From NCBI GenBank assembly GCA_013400975.1, contig WBMZ01009466.1:124001-188000 (forward strand): 64,000 nt of DNA. The letters run 5' to 3'. This DNA comes from Atrichornis clamosus. Lineage: Eukaryota; Chordata; Aves; Passeriformes; Menuridae. A program made the position numbers and the translations under genes. The notes under the pieces are model-generated. The model was not told the DNA's origin. It saw nothing but the letters and a program-made list of their open reading frames with translations, and searched no databases. The stretch's first letter is position 1; each line of letters starts with the position of its first letter. Shown here in pieces: positions 14,010 through 25,098 of the stretch.

Positions 14010-14831
14010 TCAGGAGTACTCGTCTCCTGAGGTAGTAGATGGGGACAGGGAGAAGAATAAAGACCCTGTAATCCAGGAGGAAGCAGTTAGTGACCTGCTG
14101 AGCCACTAGATGCTCACAAGTCTATAGAACCAGATGGGATCCATCCTAGCATGATGAGGAAGCTGGCGGAAGAGCTCGACAAGCCGCTCACCATGATTTT
14201 TCATCAGTCCTGGCTAACTGGGGAAGTCCCAGTTGACTGGAAGCTGGCCGACGTGATGCCCATCCATAGGAAGGGCCAGAAGGAGGATCAGGGAAACTAC
14301 AAGCCTGTCAACCTGACCTTGGTGCCTGGCAAGGTTATAGAACAGATCATCTTGAATGTGATCACATGGCACCTACAGGATGATCAAGGAATCAAGCCCA
14401 ACCAGCATGGATTTAGGAAGGGCAGGTCCTGCCTGACCAATCTGATCTCCTTTTATGACCAGGTGACCTGCCTGGTGAATGAGGGGAAGGCTGTAGATGT
14501 TCCTGGACTTCAGCAAAGCTTTTGACACTGTCTCCCACAGCATTCTCTTGGAAAAGCTGTCAGCCCAACACTTGGAGAGGTGAACTCTTCACAGGGTTAA
14601 GAACTGGCTGAATGGCTGAGCCCAGAGAGTTGTGGTGAATGGTGCTACATGCCGTTGGCAGCCAGTCACTAGTGGTGTTCCCCAGGGATCTGTGTTGGGC
14701 CCAGTCCTGGTCTAGTTGACCTTACTGCCATGGTCTAGTTGACAAGGTCATGTTAGGTCATAAGTTGGACTTGATGATCTCAAAGGTATTTTCCAACCTA
14801 GTCAATTCTGTGATTCTGTGATTATTCTGTT
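14010..14831 (+). mobile_element. CR1 LINE fragment with partial reverse transcriptase and 3' tail
   Basis: The element begins within ORF2, a little upstream of the reverse transcriptase (RT), with the 'VIQEEAVSDLL' and 'GSHPS' blocks typical of CR1. It runs through the RT fingers and palm to the [11 protein letters not shown] motif at about 14671-14704. At about 14708 it jumps directly to the last ~100 bp of the CR1 3' end ('TTGGACTTGATGATCTCAAAGGT...TTCCAACCTAG'), closing with ATTCTGTG repeats at 14804-14831. The YADD catalytic box, the thumb and the whole ORF2 C-terminus are missing. The junction is flanked by two copies of TGGTCTAGTTGAC (14708-14720 and 14731-14743). It is dead by 5' truncation, internal deletion, a frameshift and stops. 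Confidence 0.93.
14151..14707 (+). pseudogene. CR1 ORF2 reverse transcriptase remnant
   Basis: This is a broken piece of the polymerase that CR1 uses for target-primed reverse transcription. The first frame is open at 14151-14525 and gives the fingers blocks W.LADVMPIHRKG, NYKPVNLT, PGKVIEQII, then QHGFRKGRSCLTNLI. At about 14500 a few bases are lost relative to the family, and the reading moves to the next frame. There the motif A region LDFSKAFDTVSH, with its catalytic aspartate, starts at 14503. Two in-frame TGA stops follow, near 14581 and 14617. The motif B segment [11 protein letters not shown] is still clear at 14671-14703. The YADD box (motif C) is lost in the deletion at 14708. No function is expected. 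Confidence 0.9.
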
Positions 14832-17763
14832 CTATCTGCTACCTCATACCTCCTCTCCTCTGAATGAATATCTGTCAGCTATTTACATGCTTTTGAGTCT
14901 TTCCTTATGCGCTTGATGATGATCAAAGGATGGATTTTTTAATGGTACTTAGCCTCATGAAGATGCAGATAAGCATGATGAGAATTAGATTCTTAGGTAC
15001 TTTTGAAAATTTCATTTGATGACTGTTAAGAGCTGGAAGTTCCCTTAAAAATCTAGTCATGTATACTTAATGCCTATCCATATAAGTGAAAGGAACTGTG
15101 AATCAGGATTTATGTAATGATTTTTTTTCAGCTGACTTTTAAGCCTTTGAGACTAGATCAAAATTCACTTTGATTAACTTTCTAAATGGACATTGAATCA
15201 TTCTTTCATTATCCTCTTAGTGTCAGCTGAATAACTGGATAACAGGAAAGGTATTCCATTCTTTCATTACCCTGTACAGACGACGAAAAGCAGTAAAGTG
15301 CTGAGAAAAATGCCATGGAGAGGGAATAAAATTGTAAAAAGGAGGTTTCTAATCCTGCTACTCATCCTCTATTGTAGGCAGACAGCTAAAAACATGCTAA
15401 GGCATTATATTATGGCAGGTATATTATGCAAACATAAACAAGAGAATTGCAATATAACCAAATTTATTTCCCTTTATTTCTGTTTCCCAGGGCCCTAAGA
15501 GTCAGTGCCTCAGGCAGAAGGCTGAGCTGTGCATGAATCTTTTCAATGTACCACAACTTTAGTCAGTGACAGAGCGTCCAGAACAGTGTTTGTAGTAATT
15601 GTCCTTAGCAATTGAAATGTTCAGATCCTGTGGCAAATACCTGTGCTATCCATCATCTCAGTTACAGCTGTTCACACTGTTCGTCTATGTGGTCCATAAC
15701 CATCCCAGTCTCCAAATGAATGCATGATGCCCAGATAGCAGAATGACAGCTGCCATAAATGAAGCTGTTTCCTAACAGCTTGGTTCTCTAGGAATCATGT
15801 TTTTCCTCAAAGATACATGTTTGGATGTCATGTCCTTCCCTTCAGCTGCCACAGGGCTCTGTGGGATTTCTCAAATAGGTTTAAATTTAAAGTGCCTTCT
15901 CTGGAGGGGTTAAATTATACTTTAGTTTATAATGGCTTCTGTCATTAGAAAACTGGAAAATCAGATTAAAACTAGTCTCAAATTTCCTTTCCTAAAATGC
16001 ACAAAACTTGTACCTGCAGCTGAGGCTGTGGTATCTACACATTTTTGGATTACATAAATTTAAAAGACTTTCATTTTATCTTAGCAGTAAATGCAGAAAA
16101 CAGAGACAAAATATCTGCACACTAAAAAGACTTTCTTGTTTTTGATTTTAGAATATTTTCTGTTCTGGTCCAGTGAGTTCTACTGAAAGTTTCTCAGTAC
16201 TTTTCTTTTCAATTTTCTTGTATTATTATTCTTAACTCTTATATCCCTGTTTAGCACTTTTTGAGTGTAATGTATTTAAAAGCTTCTAGACTCTTTGCCT
16301 TTTCTGCAAAATGTTTACAATAGGCACATAATGTAATGAACAAAAAAAAGTCTGTGCTTCACACTCCCTAAAAACAGAATTTTGTTTTCCCTTGTGTGAA
16401 ATATTCAGGAAACTGCAAGCATGCCTAGATCCCTAGAGACAGAAGATAAAAGGGACCACACTGTCATAAATTCACTCACTTTTCAAGAAATTTTGAATTT
16501 CAAGCCATTCAAAATATTTCCTTTTTTCGCTCTCTGACATAACCAATCACATCTATGACCACCCCATCTCTACAGTGTCATGTACCATGCCAAATCTTTT
16601 CATCTCAGTTTCTGTAACTCCTATTATAGAGCTTGCAGAATGTACCATAAAAAAGAGATGTAAAAACACTCAAACTAGACAGGTTAAATATTGATTTTAC
16701 TCCAGATCAAGCAGACAGGAGTATCAATTACATTGAACTACCATTGCTGGTACTTAATGAAGTTGAAGAACAAAGTGTTATTATGAAGCAATACAAAAAC
16801 TATGTTAGAAAATACATATATGTATATTTACTCCTGATTTTCAGGCCATAGATAGCACAAGTTTTAATTCAATTCTAACTACCTGGTTCAATCCTTTGCA
16901 TTACTGAGGGTCATAAAATGAAAAAGATACACGTATCAATAATTTACACCATATAGGGATTGAAAAGAATAACAGAAGAAGACAGAAAGAGTCAAAAGTA
17001 CTAAAATAATAAACATTAATTTTCCTCTCTGATCATCTTCAATCTTTGGAAATCTTTTGTGAATACTAATATATCTATTTTTTCTTTCCTGAGGACAGCA
17101 CACGCATAAGCCATTGTATTCAAAATGCTTCTTAGTATTCCTGTTTCATTTTATTGGTTGTGTAGTGTTTGGGTTCTTTAAAGTCAAAGGTGACTTTTTT
17201 GGGCAATAGAGTTTTTAACATTAAACTTACAAAATAGGTAGATTTATACTTTCTGTTGCTAAAGGAAAGTCACTTATGAACTTGCACATATGCTTTAATT
17301 TATACATTTCAGTGTCCCCTGCTTTCAGTAAATTTAAGAACGCTATGAACCATAATAACTTTTTACATTATCTCTCTTGCTGCTTCTACAAAACCTCACG
17401 GAGACCTCTTGGCAATAATTCATCCTGCAGTACCATAAGAGTGCAACATTTTCTCTCACTGTTCTTTTTTTCTCTGGAAGTCGCACATATTTTTCTTGTT
17501 TTGTTTTTTCTGAATTCTTTAATAAAAGAAAGTTATTATTTATATATGTATATTAAATAAGAGAGCTTTCTTAGACCACTTTCAACTCATGCTTAAAAAT
17601 AGCATTCAATCATTATCCTCCAGACAGACTATAGTAGTGAAATTTTTAATTCATCATAAAAGGTTAAAAGCCAACAAAATAAAGATATCAGATGCAAGTA
17701 AGTTGATATATAGTATCCTTTGATGATTTGATCAAGAAAATATTGTATTTCAGAAGGATCTAG
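14832..17763. other. Unique AT-rich non-coding sequence
   Basis: No gene or repeat is recognised. Open frames are under 100 codons and look random (for example 15298-15498 and 17276-17560 on the plus strand). A short palindromic stretch around 16813-16826 (ATACATATATGTAT) is the only local structure noted. Confidence 0.5.
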
Positions 17764-18004
17764 AAGGGCATGTAGTGATGGGACAAGGAGGGTAGATTTA
17801 GATTAGATATTATGAAGAAATTATTTAAGAGGGGTAACACAATGGAACAGAGTGTCAAGAGATGCATTATCCCTGAAGTTTTTCAAGGCCAGGCTGGATG
17901 TGGCTTAGTGCAAGTTGGTCTAGTGAAAGGTGCCCCTGCCCATAGCAGGAGGCTTGGAACAAGGTGATCTATAAGGTCCCTTCCAATCCTTTATGATTCT
18001 ATGA
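17764..18004 (+). mobile_element. CR1 LINE 3' end, short
   Basis: About 240 bp of CR1 3' end on the plus strand. It starts in the 'GTAGTGATGGGACAAGG' block (the end of ORF2) and reaches 'TTTAGATTAGATATTATGAAG', then 'AAGGTCCCTTCCAATCC' and the terminal 'ATGATTCTATGATC'. It is strongly 5'-truncated, as most CR1 copies are. Confidence 0.92.
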
Positions 18005-18427
18005 TCTTTTACAAATCTATGAAGTTGGGAAACTGGGATAACTGGTAAACATGTTTTGTCAGTAAACAGGAAAACAGACCTTCAAGTCGAGCAACCAGAA
18101 AATTAATTTATGATGCAGACTGTGACATTATTTTCTTGTTTGTATTTGCTTGACTAAGATTTCCTTTTAGCATACAAGTACAGTATGTATCATTCAATCA
18201 GGAACACCCTATAGAAAGAATCTTGTTAAAAAGAACAGCAACAAAAAACCCAGGAGACATCTAGAAAAAGCTGATGTGTTGGTGAGAAATTAAGCTGCCT
18301 TTCCTGCTTGTTTTATATTTAATAATTTGCCTTTTATCAGCTCATACATTATCTTCACTTTTAAATATAATTTTCTTTCTATTTGTATTATGAAAATTCA
18401 TTTATCACAGTTATATTTCACTTTATC
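18005..18427. other. Unique spacer between CR1 and the LTR nest
   Basis: AT-rich sequence with no recognised feature. Its last bases (TTATC, 18423-18427) are the candidate left target-site duplication of the LTR that follows. Confidence 0.5.
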
Positions 18428-18603
18428 TGTGCTGGCTTGACCCTGGCTGGATGCCAGGTGCCCACCTGTTGACTCTGCAGCTTCTTCCTCCTCAGGGGGG
18501 GGACTCCTCAGACTCTTCCCCTGCTCCAGCATGGGGTCCCCCCACAGGAGCCAGTCCTTCACAAACTTCTCCAACATGAGCCCATTCCAAGGGCTGCAGG
18601 CCC

Positions 18604-19287
18604 TGACTGAGGCCTGAACAACAGGCCCTGAGCCAAAGTTGACCTATAGATGAACCTTCCAATCAAATGTTAAATACGTATATATTTATATATACGCTCA
18701 TTAACAAATTATTGTTATGCATATTCATTTATTGGCAAAACTTGTATTTATCTTTCTGTATCTAGAAAATGCATAAGGCCTCATCTGGCCTAAGGGGGTA
18801 TAGGATCAAAGACAACTCCCTTGGTTCCTCCTTGAGCCCTGGCCAGTCTTTCGGAGAAAACCGAGAGGAGAATGAAATTAGAAATTGTTTCAGCTTGTTT
18901 GTTTAACGGTATAAAAGCTGGGCTACTGTCACAGTTAAGTGGGGGAACATAAGGGTCTGCAAGGTGGACACATCACAGAATTTCCCAGTTACCGGGCATG
19001 GTTCTCCAGTCCTTCATTGTGCTCCCTTACAGCTGATGTTTCTCGGACTTGGGTGATGTATCTTTATTGGGGTAACTGGTGATGTATCTTTCTTAATCAC
19101 TGTAGGCAATCTTTCCTAGTAATGATTAGGTGTATTGCTTAGCTCATCCTTTCATAATTCTTTGCTAATGATTATGTGCTTAGCTTATCCATTTGTGATA
19201 CTTTGCACTTTTACTTTATAGTAAATTACACTGTTTCTTAAGTTGGTGTCTGTGTCTGTGTCTCTGACCCTACCCGCCATCAAAACA
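18604..19287 (+). mobile_element. Second solo ERV LTR nested inside the first
   Basis: A block of about 684 bp, unlike the modular LTR around it, starts TGACTGAGG and ends AAAACA. It is flanked by GGCCC and GTCCC, a possible 5-bp target duplication with one mismatch. It has a clear TATAAAAG box at 18910-18917, a possible AGTAAA poly(A) signal at 19220-19225, and a 'GTGTCTGTGTCTGTGTCTC' tail just before the 3' end. This is the order U3-R-U5 on the plus strand. Inside are short duplications: 'GGTGATGTATCTTT' at 19052 and 19078, and a ~45-bp unit 'TAATGATTA.GTG...TTAGCT.ATCC' at 19119-19164 and 19165-19206. It carries no gene. The left edge is less certain than the right. Confidence 0.75.
18910..18917 (+). 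promoter_or_regulatory. TATA box of the nested LTR
   Basis: The perfect TATAAAAG lies about 300 bp downstream of the LTR start and about 300 bp before the possible poly(A) signal, as expected for the U3/R border. Whether it is still active cannot be seen. Confidence 0.55.
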
Positions 19288-19904
19288 GTCCCTCCCACGA
19301 GGTGCAGTCCTTCAGGCACATGCTGCTCCAGTGTGGTCCCCTGCAGGGTCACAAGTCCTGCCAACAAACCTTCTCCGGTATGAGGTCCTCTCTCCATGAG
19401 TCCACAGGTCCCACCAGGAGCCTGTTCCAGCACTGGCTTCCCACAGGATCACAACCTCCTTTGGCCATTCCACTGCTCCAGCATGGGGCCCACCATGGGA
19501 ATGGATCTCTGCATCCCCATGGACCTCCACAGGCTTCAGTGAGACAGGCGCCAAACCATGGTCTTTTCCACAGGCTGCAGAGGAATCTCAGCTCTGGCAC
19601 CTGAGGCACATCCTTCCCTGCTTTCTTCACTGACCTGAGTGCTACAGAGCTGTGGCCAGCACATATTCTCACTCCTCTCTCTGGCTGCTGATACTACTGT
19701 ACAGTGATTTTTTCCCCTTAAATACATTATCCCAGAGGTGCTACCACCTTCACTGATGGGCTCGGCCTTAGCCAGCAGCGGATTTGTCTGGGAGACAACT
19801 GGCATTGACTTCATTGGACATAGGGGAAGCTTCTGGCAGCTTCTTACAGAAGCCACCCCTGTGGTCCCCCTGCTACCAAAACCTTTCCATACAAACCCAA
19901 TATA

Positions 19905-22900
19905 CTATCAAAGAAACACTGGCTAGATTTAATGTAAAAATATCAGGTTACTTTAGGGTATATAGTTAAAAGACTAAAGAAAGACTTCAATGGGGTGGAA
20001 AGACCTTCACATATCATTGAACAAAGGATCATTTATTTGTCTGTTTCAGTTTGGGAACTGGATTTCCAATCCAAAATCTTTTTGGCCAGACCACAGCAGC
20101 TGCATTGAACAGCTCACTGGCTAATACTCTAGGAAAGCCATATTAAAAAACCATCACAGCGTGACCAATAAATCTCTGTTGCAGGTAGTTAGCGGACTCA
20201 ATTCATCCTTGACACAACTTCATATTGGAGACTGAGACAAATTTGTCCTTTCTGTATTTGTGCTTTATCTGATTCATAAAATACATGTTGGCATTAAGGT
20301 AGTTATTTTTTTCTCTGAGATCCAAGAACAAGAAGATATGTTCTCCATAATCTATGAAGCATGCACTCAGTGTTATTATAATTTTGGGATCTGTATGTGA
20401 TAGTGTTTAAGAAATATATGAGACAAAATATTAGAAGATGCAACTCTCATACTCATGTACCTATAGTTTACAAGCTGTAGACTGGGGACTTTAACTTCAG
20501 GATGGTACTTGTGCGATATCTGAGGTACATGGTACTTGTACGGTACCTACACTAGGAATAAAATCATGGTAGGAAGGTACCAGTCCTTTGATTTCTTGCT
20601 CCCGCTTTCCACTCCACTTTCTTATACAGGACTTATTTGAAATTACAAATGCTACATACACCAGTGTTTGAAGTTGTTTCTCCAAAGGCCTGAATATATT
20701 TTGAAAACAAATTGCTTGTTGGTAAATATTAGAAATTTTAGGCAAATGATTTTGTAAACAGGGGTGTGCAATTCTTTGCAAATGAATTCATAAAACTAGT
20801 CTAAATGCCATGGAAGTTAATGATAGTGATCAAATTATTTCAATAAATAGCAAATGGAACTTAAAGGAGAAATTCTTCAATGGGTAAGATAGGTCCTTAA
20901 AGCAAAATATAACAGGGGAAAGCAATACAGAAAAGAAGGAAGGCAGTCTTCTCATGGAAAATCTAGGGATTTTTTTACATTCCTGTAACAACTGAGGATG
21001 AATTTGCACTCAATTATCACAGATATATTTCACAAGTTCAAATATGTCAAACTTCCAACTTTGTTGACATTCATGCTTACTAGCATAAAAATTACAATAG
21101 TCTTCAAAAATCACCTTGGAATTCCACTTTATGTCTTCTGGATGACATAAAGAATTTTCAAAGCTTTGACTTTGGCTTTGAAAGTGTTACAAGATTAAAC
21201 ATTAGAATGACTATGTTTAAGAAATACAATGTGGGAGAATGGAGTGTTAGCATGAAATTTTATATGTCCTTATACTAGTTTCTTCAAAAAGATAATTGCT
21301 TTTAATTTTATGTAACAGCAAGGGATTTAATATTTAACTGTGTGAGCTCAATCTCTATAAAGAAGTTTTACTGCACCAGATTGACTGATTTCATGAACCA
21401 AAACCATGGAGATATATGTGATTTTCAAGTAGCAAGATACTTTATGATGTAAGGCTCTAGAAAAGATGATTCAATAGTTTGCTATGTCTGGATTGTGTTT
21501 TAGGAACATTACCTCTAATATATATTAGAGGTAATTTGACTGATTTGAATATGCACTTTCTGCCAGTTGATAAATGTTTCTTGTGCATATTATTGGCCTT
21601 TTTTTTCCATGTTTCTTCCTCTTGTCTGCCCTTCTGTCTGTGTCCCAGGAAGATGAGGGGTAGGATATGGGTATATCATAAAGAAAATATTGCTTTGGAG
21701 GTTGCTAACGGGCTCCAATCATGATACGGGTAAAATCTGAACCCAATTTTTCATAAAACATTATGGGCTATATTCATAAAAATGCAAATGTTTGTGCCTC
21801 TGATAGGCATAACTTACTGCAAAATGAAGAAAAATTCATCCATCCACTTTAATTTTTACAAACCCATTATTCTCCTCTAGTAATGGCTCATTCTGATTTT
21901 GTTCTATATTGTAAGAGGGAGTGGAGGCACAAATATATTTGTCACACCAGACTTGAGGCCACAAGAATTGTAGTGTTCTATTTCTCGCTGATGTTATGTT
22001 CTACTGCTGTGTTAAAACCATGCAACCATGAAAAGCATTGTATTTGTGTAACTATACAATTACAAACCCTAATCAAATAGCAATGAACCTATTTTCAAAA
22101 CTGGGAAAGGACAAGGAAGGGGAGAGACAGAAGGAATTGAGACAATAAAGGCCAGATTCAAGGAAGAAAGCATTGTCACCTGTAGTATGTAGGAGTTTGG
22201 GACCTGCTAGTGAAACACAAGATGAAAGGCCATAATTTCTTAGTTCACAGGTTAGTTTTGTTTTGTTCTGAATTGCTTTAATTTTTTTTTTTTAATTCAG
22301 AAGAAACATTGTGTCCTGTGACTGTTTTAACTTATCTATATTTTCTGCAAACACTAGATTAGTATGCAAAAAACCATGGAAATTTCCCTGCTTTGCAGTC
22401 CTAGGATGAAGTCCTTCATTTTTATTCTCCCTGCTGCTGATGCTGTGCTCTCATTTATTTATTTGCTGCTATATACTTTCGCAAAATGGTCCCTATGGTA
22501 AGACTTCTTATTTATCCCACTATATACTTTATATTTCCCATTAATCTTTGTAACACTTGCATTTATGTTCAGTTTCTGCATATCTCGTCGTGCACATCTC
22601 AGTACTGGATTTCATCCTACATCCTCGCACCTTTTTCAGTGAATTTCTGTGGGAATAGAAATCTATAATTTTTCTACAAGAAAAAAAAAGACGCAAAGCT
22701 GCCAGCAAAAAAAGGGTCCCTCTTTTCTGGGACACGGCTAGTCTTCCTAAACTTCTAAGACCCGATCCAGGTCCTAAGTCAGGTGTCTGTCCTTTTTTAT
22801 TTTCCTATGTTGCTACTCCAGTGAACTGGCACCTCCACATCTTTCTCTGCAGCTGTTCCCCTTTAAAGGTGGAAGCAGGAGACTGCTTGCAGGATTTTGA

Positions 22901-24332
22901 GGTCCCTGCAAGCTGTCAGAACAAATCACTCTTCAAGAGCCAGTGCTGAGTATCAGCATGCCATTCTTAGCAGTACTGCTGATTATTTTCCATGAAATAA
23001 TAGCTACTCTTATAAAATATAACTCCCGAATATAACTGAAGAAAGATTTGCAGTGTTTATAAAGGAAGTGTTTTACGTCACTGAACTGTCATTTATACAG
23101 AACCAACTCTTCTAACTGTATTGCCTTACCAGCTACTCCAGTTAGTGAGATGTGTGTTCTGAGGGTTAGTGTATACCTAATGCTGTATACAATAAGTCTC
23201 AGGTACCATTCTATTGATACTTAATTAGGGGTATTGTGAGACACATACTCCTTTAAAATTTAAATATTTCCTTTAATGCATTAAATAATAAGATTGACAT
23301 CTACTAACTATGGCTTCACACTATGGACATTAAACCCATAGTTTTAATTTAATTTTTGGAATTTTAAGATGATGTTGTCTTACTTTTTTCTTTATTCTTC
23401 CATATTTAATCTGAAGAATTCTCCTATTTATTTCAGTGTTCATGCCAACTTGCTAAATTTTTTGTTCTTACATATCATTTTTGTTCCTGATCATTCTTAA
23501 TTTTCATTGATTTTCTTATTTGTGGTAACCTTTATAGAGGTATTTTTACACACTTCTATATAACAAGAGATCTTCCTCTTCTCTTAAAGTCAATATTTGT
23601 GAAAAATTCCTAAATTCCTTAATTAATGCCTTCAAAATGATCATATTCATAGATTATTTTAATATCATTGAAACTCTCTGGTAAATTAATAAAATATCAT
23701 CTCATCTTCCTTTTTTGATCATATGGAACATGAGTCGATATTTTTTCTTAGGATTCAGACTTCAAACACTATGATCAAAAGATAGATTTTGTTCATTTGC
23801 TTATTTTCAAATAGAAAATTCCCCAGGCTTTCCCTTCCAGCAAAGAATAGCAATACCAGCATTACAGGCAGTTATTATTTTCTTTTATTCCTTTTTTTTT
23901 AGCCTTGGTTTGAAGACTTTTCTCTGTAATGCACATATTTTTTTTGAACTGCTGTACCACCCTTTCCAATTTTTTTATATATTCACTTCAAAGCTTTGCT
24001 GCTTAGTGTGTGAAATTCATCTATCTTCTGGCAAAATCCAGGCTTTCAGTTTTGACAGTTTATTCAGTATGTTTATTATTTTCTGTATGAAATAATTCAC
24101 TTCCTTCTACCCTTACATATTGTATTTATTTTCCTTTTTTTTTAGATTATCAAGTAATTATTTAGTCCACTCTTATATTCTATATTAAAATATTCCTCCA
24201 AGCTCTCAGAATTGTTTTCTGTCATGCATGTATAGTATATATACAATATCCAGGGTTTCTAATAGAATACATTATTCTCCAACATGTACAGATAGGCTCT
24301 GTGAAGGATCTTACATAGATCCAGGCATCTTT
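19905..24332. other. Unique AT-rich non-coding sequence
   Basis: No gene is recognised. Local structures are an imperfect repeat of ATGGTACTTGT (20502 and 20529), two adjacent 9-bp-arm hairpins at 21127-21183, and a perfect 28-bp palindrome at 21508-21535. From about 23330 to 24240 the plus strand is clearly T-rich. Two 'TTCCTTTTTTTTTAG'-like tracts lie near 23890 and 24130, but no convincing exon follows either. Confidence 0.5.
21508..21535. repeat. Perfect 28-bp palindrome
   Basis: The left half ATTACCTCTAATAT is followed at once by its exact reverse complement, with no spacer. As DNA it could form a cruciform; as RNA it could form a hairpin only with a forced loop. No repeat family is recognised around it. 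Confidence 0.9.
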
Positions 24333-25098
24333 CACAGAATCACAGAATCACAGAATCACAGAATCACAGAATGGTAAGTTTGGAAGAGACCCCAGTGCGT
24401 CATGTGGTTCAACCCCCCCTGCTCAAGGAGGGTCACCTTAGAGCAAGTCGCACGAAGTTGTGTCCAGTCAGTTCTTGAATATCTTCAGTTAGGGAGACTC
24501 CACAGCCTCTCTGGGCAACCTGCTCCATTGCATGGTCACCCACACAGTAAAGAAGTTTTTCCTCATGTTCGGGTGGAACTTGCTGTGCTTCAGTTTCCGC
24601 CCATTGCCTCTTGTCACAACTGAGAAGAGCCTCACTCCACTCTCTTGATGAGGTCCTCTCCCACTTGTCTCCAGGCTGAACAGACCCCAGCTCCAGCTCT
24701 CATAAGAGAGATGCTCCTGTCCCTTAATCATCTTTGTGGCCCTACACTGGACCCACTCCAGGATCTCCATGTCTCTCTTGTCCTGATGAGCCCAGAACTG
24801 GACACAGCGCTCCAGAGGTGGCCTCACCAGATCTGAGTAGAGGGGAAGGATTCTCTCCCTCAACCTGCTGGCAATGCACCCCAGGATACCATTGGCCTTC
24901 TTGGCCACAGGGGCACTGCTGGTTCATGGACAGCTCGTTGTCAGGTCCTTCGCCACAGAGCTTCTTCCCAGCAGGTCAGACCCCAGCCTGTGCTGCTGCA
25001 GGGGGTTATTCCTCCACAGGTGCAGGACCCTGCATTTGCCTTGTTAAACTTCAAACTGTTCCTCTCTGCCCAACTCTCCAACCTGTCAAGGTCCTTAA
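24333..25098 (-). mobile_element. CR1 LINE fragment, 3' half, minus strand
   Basis: Read on the minus strand, the element starts near 25098 in the CR1 ORF2 C-terminal block (a 'LDRLESWAERNSLKFNK'-like region). It passes the [36 protein letters not shown] and RATKMIKG blocks, and ends at 24333 with a run of CAGAATCA units (the CR1 tail seen from the other strand). The 3' untranslated part reads normally ('TCTTCCAAACTTACCATTCTG'). The 5' end is truncated and the upper part is frameshifted. Confidence 0.93.
24489..24908 (-). pseudogene. CR1 ORF2 C-terminal remnant
   Basis: An open stretch of 139 codons carries the end of CR1 ORF2: [20 protein letters not shown], then [68 protein letters not shown] and [10 protein letters not shown]. 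This region follows the polymerase and has no catalytic residues of its own. The methionine is only a convenient start, because the family sequence continues upstream in broken frames. The segment after LSYESWSWGLFSLE is shorter than usual. Not expected to be expressed. Confidence 0.88.

Larger units (their letters stand above)
18428..19904 (-). mobile_element. Solo ERV LTR, split by a second LTR and internally deleted
   Basis: The minus-strand reading starts near 19904 with TATATTGGGTTTG and ends at 18428 with GGGTCAAGCCAGCACA. These correspond to the TG...CA ends of a common avian ERV LTR (I recall the consensus start as TGTATTGGG). A promoter-like TATTTAAG box lies at about 19714-19730 (minus). 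The body holds repeated 'CTGCTCCAGCATGGGGTCCC' modules at about 18521, 18567, 19322, 19371, 19423 and 19471. Near 18470-18482 the sequence skips from the 3' terminal block to the modules, so a middle part with the expected poly(A) region is missing. The flanks TTATC (18423-18427) and CTATC (19905-19909) fit a 5-bp target duplication with one mismatch. No viral gene is present. Placement in an ERVK- or ERVL-like group is from memory and not firm. Confidence 0.8.

Noticed and set aside
14027..14041. Match to the let-7 microRNA start (TGAGGTAGTAG)
   Set aside because: It lies inside the CR1 copy at its expected place, where the family reads a similar GAGGTGGTGGAT-type sequence, and there is no let-7 hairpin arm.
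19302..19856. Overlapping open frames on both strands in the LTR
   Set aside because: They arise from the GC-rich, stop-poor modules of the outer LTR, which has no coding capacity of its own.
24333..24372. Direct repeats with regular spacing that could suggest a CRISPR-like array
   Set aside because: They are the 8-bp tail units of the CR1 element, back to back with no spacers.
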